A DNA stretch of 14,092 nt. Source: an uncultured Succinivibrio sp. (GTDB lineage Bacteria; Pseudomonadota; Gammaproteobacteria; Enterobacterales; Succinivibrionaceae). Under the pieces are notes generated by a model. That model was given only the letters and a program-made list of their open reading frames with translations. It made no database searches and had not been told where the DNA came from. The DNA is taken from NCBI GenBank assembly GCA_900754255.1, contig CAAECI010000083.1:1-14092 (forward strand), read 5' to 3'. This document shows, in pieces, positions 5,747 to 14,018 of this stretch. A program made the translations under genes and the position numbers. Positions within the stretch are counted from its first letter, which is position 1. Every line of letters begins with the position of its first letter.

Positions 5747-7786
5747 ATGAGCAAATCCGCAACCTATCTGGTTACCAATGCATTGCCTTATTCAAACGGC
5801 CCCGTTCACCTCGGCCATATGCTCGAACATATACAATCCGATATTTGGGTACGTTTTCAGCGCGCCGTAGGTAACAAGGTTTTCTATGTATGCGGCGACG
5901 ACTGCCACGGCACTCCCGTCATGATCAAAGCCTCGCAATTGGGCATTACCCCCGAGCAGATGATCGAACAGACCTCCGCCTCCCACTACAAGGATTTACA
6001 GGGCTTCTTGGTAAAGTACGACAATTACTATCGTACCCATTCTCCTGAGAATGAGGAGATCTCCTCATACATGTACAAGAAGGCCCTGGATAAAGGGTAC
6101 ATAGTTACCAAGACCATCTCTCAGCTCTTCGATCCTGAAAAGAAAATGTTCCTCCCCGACAGATTCGTCAAGGGCACCTGCCCTCGCTGCGGAGCCAAGG
6201 ATCAATACGGCGACAACTGCGAGGTTTGCGGTGCCACCTATGAGCCCACCGAGCTTAAGGATGCCTACTCCACGGTCTCAGGTGCCAAGCCCGTACTGCG
6301 TGAGAGCGTGCATTATTTCTTCGATCTGCCTAAGGCTCACGATTTCCTGCACTCCTTCATCAAAGACTCGGGCGTAATTCAAAAGGAAATGTCCAATAAG
6401 CTCGAGGAGTGGTTCAAGCAAGGCTTAAAGCCCTGGGATATTTCCCGTGACGCCCCTTATTTCGGCTTTAAGATCCCGGGTACCGAGGATAAATTCTTCT
6501 ACGTATGGATGGATGCCCCCATGGGTTATCTGGCCTCGCTTAAGAATTACTGCAATAAGCACGGCATCGACTTTGCACCCTTCATTGATCCCGCATCGGA
6601 TATAAAGATGTGCCATTTCATCGGCAAGGACATTCTTTATTTCCACTCCCTGTTCTGGCCCGCCACCCTCATGGCTGCCGACATGAAGCTGCCCGAGCAC
6701 ATTTTTGTACACGGATATGTAACCGTAAACGGCGCCAAGATGTCAAAATCCAAGGGCACCTTCATCAAGGCCTCGACCTATCTTAAATTCATGAAGCCCG
6801 AGTCCTTGCGCTACTATTTTGCCTCCAAGCTTTCTGCCCAGGTTACCGACGTAGATCTCTCGCTTGATGATTTCCAAGCCAAGGTCAACTCCGATATCGT
6901 GGGCAAGGTAGTAAACCTCGCCTCACGTACCGCCGGATTCATTACCAAGCGCTTTGACGGCAAGCTTGCAGATAAGCCTTGGAATGAGGAGGTCTTATCC
7001 CGCATTGCTTCAGTACGTGAGCAGGTGATCGCAGGCTATGAGTCCCGCAATTACGGAGATGCCATACGCGCGGTGATGGAGCTTGCCGATGAGGCCAATC
7101 GCTATATAGACAAGGAGGCTCCTTGGGTTATCGCCAAGGAGGATGGCTGTGAGGACAGACTGCAACGCGTTTGCACCGACGGTCTTAATCTTTTCCGTGC
7201 CATCATCACCTTCCTCTCGCCCGTCGTGCCCGAGATCGCCGCCCATGCCGCCGAATTTTTAAACGACGAGCTCAAATTCGATGCGGCCGACAAGCCCCTG
7301 TATGGACATGTGATCAACAAGTTCAAGCCGCTCTTTACCCGCATTGAAAAATCCAGTATCGAGGCGATGATCGAGGCCTCAAAGGAGGATCTTAAGAATT
7401 CTCAGGCGGCCCCTGTAGCCGATGAGAAAAAAGATCCAACCTACGAGCCTCTGCAGGATGAGATCTCAATTGACGATTTTGCCAAGGTTGATCTGCGTGT
7501 TGCCACCGTGATCGCCGCCGAGGAGGTAAAGGAAGCCCGTAAACTTTTGAAGCTTACCTTGGATTTAGGCTTTGAAAAGCGTCAGGTCTTTGCCGGCATC
7601 AAGCAGGCCTACGGCGATCCCCAAAAGCTCATAGGACGTAAGGTGATCACGGTTGCAAACCTTAAGCCCCGTCAGATGAAATTCGGCCTGTCCGAGGGTA
7701 TGGTGACGGCCGCAGGCCCCGGAGCTGCCGAGGTGTATTTACTTTCCGTAGATGACGGTGCCAAAAACGGCGATCGCGTGCATTAA
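5747..7786 (+). CDS. metG: Methionyl-tRNA synthetase
   Basis: A 679-residue class I aminoacyl-tRNA synthetase that charges tRNA-Met in the cytoplasm; length matches the E. coli enzyme (677). The HIGH-type signature appears as HLGH (21-24) and KMSKS at 331-335. The zinc knuckle has four cysteines at 145, 148, 158 and 161 (CPRC and CEVC). The anticodon-binding helical domain contains SLRYYFASKL and DISRDAPYFGF lies ahead of it. The C-terminal EMAP/Trbp111-like tRNA-binding domain begins near SIDDFAKVDLRVA (about 575) and ends with LKPRQMKFGLSEGMV, so this is the long, dimeric form. The ATG follows AGAGG closely. It sits between a transporter and asnA, with a hairpin separating it from the latter. 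Nothing unusual. Confidence 0.97.
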   Translation: MSKSATYLVTNALPYSNGPVHLGHMLEHIQSDIWVRFQRAVGNKVFYVCGDDCHGTPVMIKASQLGITPEQMIEQTSASHYKDLQGFLVKYDNYYRTHSPENEEISSYMYKKALDKGYIVTKTISQLFDPEKKMFLPDRFVKGTCPRCGAKDQYGDNCEVCGATYEPTELKDAYSTVSGAKPVLRESVHYFFDLPKAHDFLHSFIKDSGVIQKEMSNKLEEWFKQGLKPWDISRDAPYFGFKIPGTEDKFFYVWMDAPMGYLASLKNYCNKHGIDFAPFIDPASDIKMCHFIGKDILYFHSLFWPATLMAADMKLPEHIFVHGYVTVNGAKMSKSKGTFIKASTYLKFMKPESLRYYFASKLSAQVTDVDLSLDDFQAKVNSDIVGKVVNLASRTAGFITKRFDGKLADKPWNEEVLSRIASVREQVIAGYESRNYGDAIRAVMELADEANRYIDKEAPWVIAKEDGCEDRLQRVCTDGLNLFRAIITFLSPVVPEIAAHAAEFLNDELKFDAADKPLYGHVINKFKPLFTRIEKSSIEAMIEASKEDLKNSQAAPVADEKKDPTYEPLQDEISIDDFAKVDLRVATVIAAEEVKEARKLLKLTLDLGFEKRQVFAGIKQAYGDPQKLIGRKVITVANLKPRQMKFGLSEGMVTAAGPGAAEVYLLSVDDGAKNGDRVH

Positions 7787-7794
7787 CAGCTATA

Positions 7795-7829
7795 AAGGCG
7801 GTCACAGGCCGCCTTATTTAATTTTTTAG
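7795..7829 (+). terminator. Hairpin terminator after metG
   Basis: AAGGCGG (7795-7801) pairs with CCGCCTT (7809-7815) around a 7-base loop, followed by a broken T-rich tract (7816-7828). It starts 8 bases after the metG stop and ends 30 bp before asnA. The interrupted T-tract may allow some read-through into asnA. Confidence 0.6.
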
Positions 7830-7858
7830 TGTCTTAGGACAACTGTAAGGACTGTCAC

Positions 7859-8896
7859 ATGGCTCAACTCATTCTTCCGCAGGGATATAAGGCTTTGCTG
7901 GATAAAAAGCAAACTGAAAAAGGGATCAAGCTCATCAAGGATTTCTTTCAGCAGAATCTATCCACCGAGCTTAGGCTTACTCGTGTAACCGCTCCCCTTT
8001 TCGTTTTGCGCGGACTCGGTATCAATGACGATCTCAACGGAGTCGAGCGCCCCGTTACCTTCCCGGTAAAGGATCTGGGTGATCGTCCTGCCGAGATAGT
8101 GCATTCCCTTGCTAAATGGAAACGCTTAACCCTTGCGCAAATGGAGGTCAAGCCCGGCTATGGGATCTATACCGACATGAACGCCGTGCGTGCTGACGAG
8201 GAACTTGACAACCTGCATTCACTGTATGTGGATCAATGGGACTGGGAGGCGGTCATCACCAAGGAGGATCGCAAGATAGCCTTTTTAAAGGATATTGTGC
8301 GTCGCATCTATGCGGCCATACTCAGAACCGAGTATTTAGCATGCGACACCTTCCCGCAGCTTAAAGCGTTCCTGCCCCGCGAGATCACCTTCATTCATTC
8401 TGAGGATCTGCTCAAAATGTATCCGGATCTCAGCCCCAAGGAGCGTGAGGATGCGATTACCAAAAAATACGGTGCCGTTTTCATCATCGGGATCGGCGCC
8501 AAGCTCTCAAACGGAGAGAAGCATGACGGACGTGCCCCCGATTATGACGATTGGAGCACGGTAGCCGAGGACGGGCGCCAGGGACTTAACGGTGACATTC
8601 TCATTTGGTACCCGCTTTTAAATCGCAGCTTCGAGCTCTCCTCAATGGGCATACGCGTCGATGAAAAGGCCATGCTTTTACAGCTTGAGATCGAGGGAGA
8701 AAGCGCTCGCAAGGAGCTTTACTTCCATAAGCAACTGCTTAATGGCAAGTTGCCTTTGACCATAGGCGGCGGCATAGGCCAGAGTCGTCTTTGTATGATC
8801 ATGCTGCACAAGGCGCATATAGGTGAAATTCAGGCCTCGATCTGGTCTGATGAAATGCGTAAAACCTGTGCCGAGCACGGGATCAATTTGATCTGA
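7859..8896 (+). CDS. asnA: Aspartate-ammonia ligase (asparagine synthetase A)
   Basis: A 345-residue cytoplasmic enzyme making asparagine from aspartate, free ammonia and ATP (releasing AMP and PPi). It is related to class II aminoacyl-tRNA synthetases and unlike glutamine-dependent AsnB. Signatures include APLFVLRGLGINDDLNG (about 45-61), VHSLAKWKRL (81-90), PGYGIYTDMNA, VDQWDWE and the motif-3-like GGGIGQSRLCM near the C-terminus. It is somewhat longer than the 330-residue E. coli protein. The ATG follows AAGGA by 7 bases. It lies 72 bp after metG behind a leaky-looking hairpin and ends at its own strong terminator. Use of ammonia rather than glutamine fits an ammonia-rich niche such as a gut, but that is inference. 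Confidence 0.95.
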   Translation: MAQLILPQGYKALLDKKQTEKGIKLIKDFFQQNLSTELRLTRVTAPLFVLRGLGINDDLNGVERPVTFPVKDLGDRPAEIVHSLAKWKRLTLAQMEVKPGYGIYTDMNAVRADEELDNLHSLYVDQWDWEAVITKEDRKIAFLKDIVRRIYAAILRTEYLACDTFPQLKAFLPREITFIHSEDLLKMYPDLSPKEREDAITKKYGAVFIIGIGAKLSNGEKHDGRAPDYDDWSTVAEDGRQGLNGDILIWYPLLNRSFELSSMGIRVDEKAMLLQLEIEGESARKELYFHKQLLNGKLPLTIGGGIGQSRLCMIMLHKAHIGEIQASIWSDEMRKTCAEHGINLI

Positions 8897-8921
8897 TCCT
8901 ATTTTCCTCTCTCAGAACCTG

Positions 8922-8948
8922 TCCCGCAGTAACATGCGGGATTTTTTT
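8922..8948 (+). terminator. Rho-independent terminator after asnA
   Basis: TCCCGCA (8922-8928) pairs perfectly with TGCGGGA (8935-8941) around GTAACA, followed by seven T residues (8942-8948). It begins 25 bases after the asnA stop. Confidence 0.9.
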
Positions 8949-9341
8949 AACATTAGGAGTATATTTTTTACATATAGTAGAAAAAAGCTGACATTTTTCC
9001 TTTTTATTCCGAAAAATCTTAAATAAAGCCAATTCCTAATAAGAATATCTTTTTGATATAAAAGAGCTTTTCTCCACTTTGCATAACAGATCACATTCAC
9101 CGTTGTGATTTATATCAACTTTTAGTTCCATATGTTATTATGAAGCCCGCTATAAAAGATGTGATTAATTGCTTTACTCTCGTTACATACCCTTATATGT
9201 ATTTTACGTATCCGTACCTAAGCTTTGAAACGTCCCTGTAACGAAGACATCTAGACAGACGATTTGTCTTGATCGTAAAAGAATTGCATCTATTAAAAAT
9301 ATCAATGCCGGGATTTATTTCCTTAAGACTAGAGTGAAAAC
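8949..9341. other. AT-rich intergenic region upstream of the lipoprotein gene
   Basis: Nearly 400 bases with no supported gene. An FNR-like box (9105-9118) is followed by a TATTAT hexamer (9136-9141) suited to a -10. The rest, about 200 bases up to the lipoprotein start, would be a long leader or could hide a small RNA, but I find no clear intrinsic terminator to close one. A short AGACA/TGTCT hairpin lies near 9254-9270 without a T-run. Confidence 0.4.
9105..9118 (+). promoter_or_regulatory. FNR-like binding site
   Basis: GTGAT TTAT ATCAA differs from the FNR consensus TTGAT-N4-ATCAA at one outer position (G for T at the first base). The overlapping TGTGA also gives half a CRP site. The centre lies at 9111.5; a start site 6-8 bases after the TATTAT at 9136-9141 would put the box at about -36 to -41, the class II activator position. 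Downstream is the lipoprotein gene, roughly 190 bp further on. Confidence 0.4.
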
Positions 9342-9851
9342 ATGAAATTTTTTATAACGGCGGCCTGCATCTTATCGGTGTTGCTTGTATGCTCCTGCTC
9401 AAAGGAGAGGCCGGAGTCTGAAGGAACGGGGCTGTCGTTATTTTCTCAAAAAGAGATCATCGCCGCGCATGAAACCGAAAAAAGCATGCCTGCCGATCCC
9501 GTACAAAAGGCTGCTTTTTCATATGCCGAGGCCCTTTTTTCCGGAAACTGCCACGACTACATTCAGCAATTCAAGCTTGAGGTTCAGCTTTCACACAAGC
9601 AACGTCAGCTGATACACAATAGCGATCTGTACAGGGATTTTAAACTCTATATTGAGTCCTTAAATAAGATCAGCCAAAATGCCGGGGGCATCGTCTCCGT
9701 TTTCACGGCCTTACCGCATTATGATCCCACCAGAAAGAATGCGGTGGTTGATATACAGGTATCATTTAAGGACGAAAGAAAAGAGCCGTATAAGGACAGA
9801 GTGAGAATGAAGAGATACGGCTCGGAATGGCTGCCGCAGTTTCTGCAATAG
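9342..9851 (+). CDS. Small lipoprotein of unknown function
   Basis: A 169-residue protein with a lipoprotein signal peptide: Lys2, a hydrophobic stretch (3-16) and the lipobox V-C-S-C, with Cys19 as the likely lipidated residue. Ser20 at position +2 favours outer-membrane sorting. The mature part starts with a flexible, charged segment (20-50), then a helix (DPVQKAAFSYAEALFSGN) followed by alternating strand-like sequence ending in VRMKRYGSEWLPQFLQ. A helix plus sheet ending in a Trp-containing strand recalls NTF2-like/DUF4878-type lipoproteins, but this is a weak resemblance and I do not name a family. No operon partner is evident; the next gene converges from the right. A possible FNR box upstream hints at expression when oxygen is low. 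The ribosome-binding site (AGAG, 7 bases before ATG) is modest. Confidence 0.7.
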   Translation: MKFFITAACILSVLLVCSCSKERPESEGTGLSLFSQKEIIAAHETEKSMPADPVQKAAFSYAEALFSGNCHDYIQQFKLEVQLSHKQRQLIHNSDLYRDFKLYIESLNKISQNAGGIVSVFTALPHYDPTRKNAVVDIQVSFKDERKEPYKDRVRMKRYGSEWLPQFLQ

Positions 9852-10019
9852 CCCCATAACCATAAATTGTCGCTATGCAAAAGCCCGTAACGGGAGCATT
9901 GCAAACGTAGTATTACTCGCCTTCAGGATCTGCGTATTCGCCCCGAGATCATAGGATCAAAGCCACTGTATTGTTGCAAGCAAGTCTTTTAGACGATCTT
10001 TTTTTACCTGATCGAAATT

Positions 10020-10517
10020 TCAATCCTTAGCTGAGGGATCGCCTATCAAACGATCCTTAAATACAAATTTCCCTTTGACTATATCGTTTAAGTACTTATT
10101 AACTATATCCTTGGCTTCACGCGTATAGACGCCCGAAATTTCCACGGTATACATATTATTGTTCTCGCCTACAAACACGGCATCGGTAGAGGCCAGCTTG
10201 CAGGTAGTCATGTAAAAGCCCTTGCCCAAACGCTCCTTTTGGGAGCAACGCTTTTGCTTTACGTATTCATCGCAGATCTCACTTACAGCCTTGCCGCCCG
10301 TATCGCGCGAATAGGTTAAACGCACCTCGGTCAAGGGCTTTTGATCTTTATCTCCGGGAGCGGATCTGTAAACCACGGTGTTGTGATCTATGATCTGAGT
10401 CCAAAACTCCGGGACCGGAGGAAAATAGGCTATACGAATGGGATCCTCTTCGGCCTGAACGTTTAATGCAAAACAAAACGATAATGCCAAAAGTACACCA
10501 GGGAAATTTATTTTCAT
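10020..10517 (-). CDS. Periplasmic protein of unknown function, coupled to dusC
   Basis: A 165-residue protein with a cleavable signal peptide: hydrophobic residues 7-20 and a VQA site, with the mature protein starting at Glu23. Three cysteines follow (82, 91, 106), so one disulfide in the periplasm is possible. The middle, KAVSEICDEYVKQKRC followed by FYMTTCKLASTDAVFVGENN and YTVEISGVYT, suggests a mixed alpha/beta domain. I recognise no family. The start codon comes one base after the dusC stop (TAACATG), and an AGGA inside the end of dusC lies 8 bases before it, so the two are almost certainly one transcript with coupled translation. No functional link between a tRNA-modifying enzyme and an exported protein is apparent; shared expression may be incidental. 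Confidence 0.75.
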   Translation of the reverse strand: MKINFPGVLLALSFCFALNVQAEEDPIRIAYFPPVPEFWTQIIDHNTVVYRSAPGDKDQKPLTEVRLTYSRDTGGKAVSEICDEYVKQKRCSQKERLGKGFYMTTCKLASTDAVFVGENNNMYTVEISGVYTREAKDIVNKYLNDIVKGKFVFKDRLIGDPSAKD

Positions 10518-10518
10518 G

Positions 10519-11502
10519 TTAAGTTTCCTGCTTTGCCTTCAGTTCTTTTATTTTCGCATCAATTAAGTCAAAACACTCATCGACGCTCTGACAACGACAG
10601 AACTTCTTAAAAAACTCCGCCAAAACGGGTGATCCCATGCGGGCATAGCTTAAGAATTGTTTGGTACGATCAAGTACGGTTTTGTCACGCGAAATCCCCA
10701 TATTAACGAAGCTTTCTGCCGTCTCTCGCATAACCTTAAGCCTTAAAATTTCATCATAGGGCTCATCACCGTCTCTTATTACCCTTCCTATATTCGGGAT
10801 CATAAAACCGCCGCGACCGCACATAAGGGTCGTACAGCCCGAAAGCTCCATACAGCGTTTGGCGCACTCTGCATCATTGATATCGCCGTTTGCCACCAAG
10901 GTCACATGGGGAAATTTTTCATGCATAGGCTTTAACACCGACCAATCAAGGGCCTCGCGGCGATAAAGATCGGATCTGGTACGACAGTGTACGATCACCT
11001 CGTCCACGCCCCTTTGAGCTACAGCCGCAAGTATACCCTCAAGCTCGGATTTGTCGTTAAAACCGGTTCTGATCTTAACCGACAAAAGAACGTCGCTTGG
11101 AATTGAGCTTATCACCGATGCTACTATATCCCGCAAGAGCTCCGGCTCCTTTAGAAGCATAGAACCGGAGTGATGCACAAAGCGTGAGGGACAGCCGAAA
11201 TTTATATCAACTCCCAAAGCCCCGAGACGAACGGCGCTCAAAGCGCCCTGTCCCATTAGATCGGGATCATCGCCTAAAAGCTGTAGTCGGCATGGGGTAC
11301 CGTCCTCCGTTCTGCCGCCGTTTCTAAGCTCGGGGCAATCGTTTAATAGGGTCTTATCCGATACCCCCTCATCAGTAACCCGAATGAATTCTGAAAAACA
11401 CCAATCATATCCGCCGTGCGGACACAGCACCTTACGCAGAGGCGGATCGGCAAGTCCCTCCATGGGCGCAAAATAAACTTTTATTTTTTGTTTGTTTTTC
11501 AT
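10519..11502 (-). CDS. dusC: tRNA-dihydrouridine(16) synthase
   Basis: A 327-residue FMN enzyme reducing uridine to dihydrouridine in the tRNA D-loop. The N-terminal TIM barrel opens with YFAPMEGLADPPLR; the catalytic Cys is 104 in NFGCPSR; later FMN-contacting segments are SVKIRTGF, VIVHCRTR, VANGDI and MCGRGGFMIPN. SEFIRV (37-42) corresponds to the TEFVRV of E. coli DusC, and the overall arrangement fits DusC (U16) better than DusA or DusB, so the subclass call is good but made by eye. The ATG follows AAGGA by 6 bases. It is the first gene of a two-gene leftward unit with the periplasmic protein and is divergent from the MYG1-family gene. Confidence 0.9.
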   Translation of the reverse strand: MKNKQKIKVYFAPMEGLADPPLRKVLCPHGGYDWCFSEFIRVTDEGVSDKTLLNDCPELRNGGRTEDGTPCRLQLLGDDPDLMGQGALSAVRLGALGVDINFGCPSRFVHHSGSMLLKEPELLRDIVASVISSIPSDVLLSVKIRTGFNDKSELEGILAAVAQRGVDEVIVHCRTRSDLYRREALDWSVLKPMHEKFPHVTLVANGDINDAECAKRCMELSGCTTLMCGRGGFMIPNIGRVIRDGDEPYDEILRLKVMRETAESFVNMGISRDKTVLDRTKQFLSYARMGSPVLAEFFKKFCRCQSVDECFDLIDAKIKELKAKQET

Positions 11503-11699
11503 TTTTATTCCTTTACCTAGCGTCTTATTTTAACATGTGCCGCCAAAGCCTCATACGCGCAAATTACGCATTGATTAACCCTTCTAAGTTGCAAATTTTG
11601 CTTATTCACATGATCTAAAAAACATCCTCTACATGAAAGCTTTGCGTTTTTAAGCTCCCCTCCTCATGCTAAAATAACGCACGTGCTAAGGAGTTATCC

Positions 11700-12695
11700 A
11701 TGTTGATTGCCACCCACGACGGCACCTTTCATGCCGATGAAACTACGGCCTGCGCCGTAATAACCTACCTTTTTGACAACGCCTCCGTCATAAGAACTCG
11801 CGATCCGGATCTTATGGAAAAGGCCGATCTCATTATCGATGTCTCATTACAAAACGATGAACGTCACTATGATCATCATTCCAAGGAATTTACCGAAGGT
11901 CGCGAAAACGGCATACGTTACGCTACGGCAGGTCTCATTTGGAAGAAATTCGGATATGATTTTTTAAAGAAGATCGCCGCCCGAGAGCTTGATTTCCGCC
12001 CCTCCGCAACGGTGTTTGATGCCGCCTTCAAGCGTATAGATCATGATTTCATGGTGATGGTGGACCTAAACGACAACGGACAGCTTACGGACTATGTTTC
12101 AAAGCTTGCCGATGCCAAGGACGAGGCACAAACAGCACTGCGTGATCGTCTCATCGAATTTTATCAATGCTCTCCTGACATACCCTATATCGTCGCCATG
12201 CAAAATCTACCCTCCGCCAAGGGTGAGGCTCAGGACAAGGCCTTTATGCAGACCATAAAGATGTTGCGTCAGATCCTGGTAGCCTGCTCCATCAATGCAT
12301 TGGTTACGGCTTCGGGCGTTGAGCGCGTGCTTCAATGCTATAAGGGCGGTGAGATCCTGGTGATGCAGGAGCGTCTGCCCTGGTCACAGGCGGTATTGGA
12401 GCATCCTGAGATCTTCAAGGATTGCCTTTTAGCTGTTTATCCTGATCGCAACGATCGCTGGCGTATTCAATCCCTACCCGTATCCAAAGCTCTGCGCTTT
12501 AAGAATCGTTTAAGCGCCCCCGTTGGCTGGCGCGGCTTGGACGGAGCTGCATTGAATCAGGCGGCGGGTCTTGCAAATCTGAATTTCGTCCACCGATCGG
12601 GATTTACAGGCGGCGCTGACTCCTACGACGATACCATGAACATGGCCGAGGCCTGGCTAAGGCTTGGAGAGAGGTATCAGGGGCAGAACGAATAG
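11700..12695 (+). CDS. MYG1/UPF0160-family DHH-type metal-dependent hydrolase
   Basis: A 331-residue protein of the MYG1 family (UPF0160), related to DHH phosphoesterases. The eukaryotic relative has 3'-5' RNA exonuclease activity; bacterial members are little studied, so the substrate is unknown. The family's opening motif ATHDGTFHADET covers residues 4-15, with His6, Asp7, His11 and Asp13 as probable metal ligands. Asp47 (IIDV) and HYDHHSKEF (56-64) supply the DHH-type site, and RIDHDFMVMVDLNDNG (112-127) a further acidic set. The C-terminal half ends with the family signature FVHRSGFTGGA. The ATG follows AAGGAG by 6 bases, an excellent site, and a TAAAAT at 11670-11675 could be the -10. 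A decayed IS200-type element lies just after its stop without damaging it. Confidence 0.87.
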   Translation: MLIATHDGTFHADETTACAVITYLFDNASVIRTRDPDLMEKADLIIDVSLQNDERHYDHHSKEFTEGRENGIRYATAGLIWKKFGYDFLKKIAARELDFRPSATVFDAAFKRIDHDFMVMVDLNDNGQLTDYVSKLADAKDEAQTALRDRLIEFYQCSPDIPYIVAMQNLPSAKGEAQDKAFMQTIKMLRQILVACSINALVTASGVERVLQCYKGGEILVMQERLPWSQAVLEHPEIFKDCLLAVYPDRNDRWRIQSLPVSKALRFKNRLSAPVGWRGLDGAALNQAAGLANLNFVHRSGFTGGADSYDDTMNMAEAWLRLGERYQGQNE

Positions 12696-12752
12696 TAATG
12701 TTGACCGAAATACCGCAAATACCATCCCGGTTTACCCAATTGCGGCATAAAG

Positions 12753-12772
12753 CTCCGTCCTTCAGGTCGGAG
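12753..12772. repeat. Subterminal hairpin at the right end of the IS200/IS605 relic
   Basis: CTCCG T CCT TC AGG T CGGAG: two stem blocks with a T-T mismatch and a 2-base loop. Imperfect hairpins of this kind near the ends are recognised by TnpA in the IS200/IS605 family. It overlaps the stop of the transposase remnant. The exact right cleavage site, expected between here and about 12700, cannot be fixed by eye. Confidence 0.65.
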
Positions 12773-13177
12773 AGATAAGCTGCGATTTTTTCCTAATCGG
12801 CTTCCCCTCATTCTCGATGTATGTCTTGATAATCGAGAGTGGAGCTTTGCCGCAGCTTTAGGCGAAATGTGAGGGTGACCACAGGCAGGATCCAAAGCAT
12901 TTTTCGCCTCGGCTTGCGCTTGTTTTCGAAGTATTCGGCTCGATACGCCTTTGAGGCTGTTGACGAGCTTTGAAACAGAAACGTTGGGAGGAAAGTTCGC
13001 CAGCAGGTGGACATGATCCCGCTCGCCTTTCATCTCAAGGAAGTCTGCATTGAAATCTTGGCAGACGCTCTCAAAGATGCCTTTGAGGAATTCAAGTTGA
13101 TCGACTAAAAAGTCTGCGCACCTGTATTTGGTCACAAAGACCAAGTGGCCGTGAACTCATGAACGTTGGTTATACAT
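12762..13177 (-). pseudogene. tnpA: IS200/IS605-family transposase TnpA, inactivated
   Basis: Remains of a Y1-type HUH single-strand transposase. Reading leftward from an ATG at 13177: MYNQRS, a TGA stop (13157-13159), then in the same frame VHGHLVFVTKYR, the HUH motif DHVHLLANFPP and VSKLVNSLKGVSSRILRKQ. After about 12905 homology moves to another frame, LWSPSHFA, a TAA stop, then SCGKAPLSIIKTYIENEGKP containing the catalytic Tyr of the YIE motif, ending at a TGA at 12762-12764. So two in-frame stops and one frameshift separate HUH and Tyr, and no active protein is expected. The open frame continuing to 12677 after the shift is an artefact and does not encode a real tail. No tnpB accompanies it, as in IS200. 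It lies just downstream of the MYG1-family gene. Confidence 0.85.
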
Positions 13178-13259
13178 GTTCTCTTACCTTAAGTGTCATA
13201 ATTTCTGCAATATTAAAAAAAGATTTCATGTAATCGATAATTAGAGATAAAAATTTTGC

Positions 13260-14018
13260 TCATAACCACCTGCAAATGTCTACAATCTTGATCCCTTCGT
13301 ATTGGTACTCTTCATGTCTTGTTCTTGCAATAATCATCTTAGGATATGCATCCTTAATTGCCAGTAACGGCGAATATTCTCTTTCAAAAGTCTTTGGATC
13401 AGAGATGTTATCACTCACCTGAATGTAGATCAGTTCATCTCTCTTCTTTGCGACAAAATCTATTTCTTTCTTATACAGCTTTCCAACATAGACTTCATAT
13501 CCCCTACGTTTTAATTCTAGGAAAACAATATTCTCATACACTCTACCAAAATCCATGTTTCTGGTGCCGTTGACTGCGTAACGGAATGAAGAATCGCAAA
13601 GGTAATACTTGCTGTTGTGTTCAAGATATTTCTTTCCCTTGAGGTCGTACCGTTTTGCCTCATAGAACAAAAATGCATTCTCAAGATAATCAATATACTT
13701 GGACACAGTCTTTCTTGTAATCTCACACTTATCGTTATTCAACGCTTTGCCGATGTTGTTTGGAGAAAGCAAGTTTCCAATGTTGTCCATCATGAATTCA
13801 GCAATATTAGTAAACTCAGACTTATTGCGGATCCGATATTTCTCCACCAAATCACGGATCAAGATAGTAGAATATACATCTCGAATATAGTCATACTGTC
13901 TATCCTCAGACTGATAAACATAGGATCCCGGCACTCCGCCAGTTCTCACATAAGAATCAAAGGCATCGTCATATTTTTCTCTGATCCCATAGTAAGTCAG
14001 ATATTCCCTTGTCAGTGC
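13260..14018 (-). pseudogene. AAA-type ATPase with DUF4143 domain, N-terminal ATPase part missing
   Basis: About 252 codons of a gene whose family members are usually near 400 residues. The readable part begins ALTREYLTYYGIREKYDDAF, then VRTGGVPGSYVYQ, RDVYSTILIRDLVEKY (the linker to the winged-helix-like region) and the DUF4143 domain, with FGRVYENIVFLELKRRGYEVY, KEIDFVAKK and LIYIQVSDN resembling a nuclease-like fold. Walker A and B, which should precede this, are absent. In-frame TGA at 14019-14021 ends the open frame, and there the sequence changes to the repeat-rich DNA at the window edge. A GTG at 13949 could start a 229-residue remnant but has no clear ribosome-binding site. Base composition is visibly more AT-rich than in the genes to the left, suggesting acquisition from elsewhere. 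Confidence 0.8.

Noticed and set aside
7787..7858. A riboswitch or T-box between metG and asnA
   Set aside because: Only 72 bp, fully explained by a terminator hairpin and the asnA ribosome-binding site.
8912..9100. 62-codon leftward open frame after asnA
   Set aside because: It overlaps the asnA terminator, lies in AT-rich DNA with Lys/Leu/Phe-heavy content, has no ribosome-binding site and no recognisable domain.
9984..10005. GTCT-TTT-AGAC hairpin followed by a T-run after the lipoprotein gene
   Set aside because: The stem is only 4 bp and lies more than 130 bp after the stop codon, too weak to call a terminator.
12677..12860. Open frame continuing past the transposase homology and overlapping the end of the MYG1-family gene
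   Set aside because: After about 12905 the transposase homology is in another frame, so this tail is read in the wrong frame and is rich in Ser, Arg and His with no family resemblance.
13149..13949. A possible toxin-antitoxin or defence pair formed by the transposase and ATPase remnants
   Set aside because: Both are inactivated genes, and the ATPase lacks its nucleotide-binding half; proximity alone gives no system.
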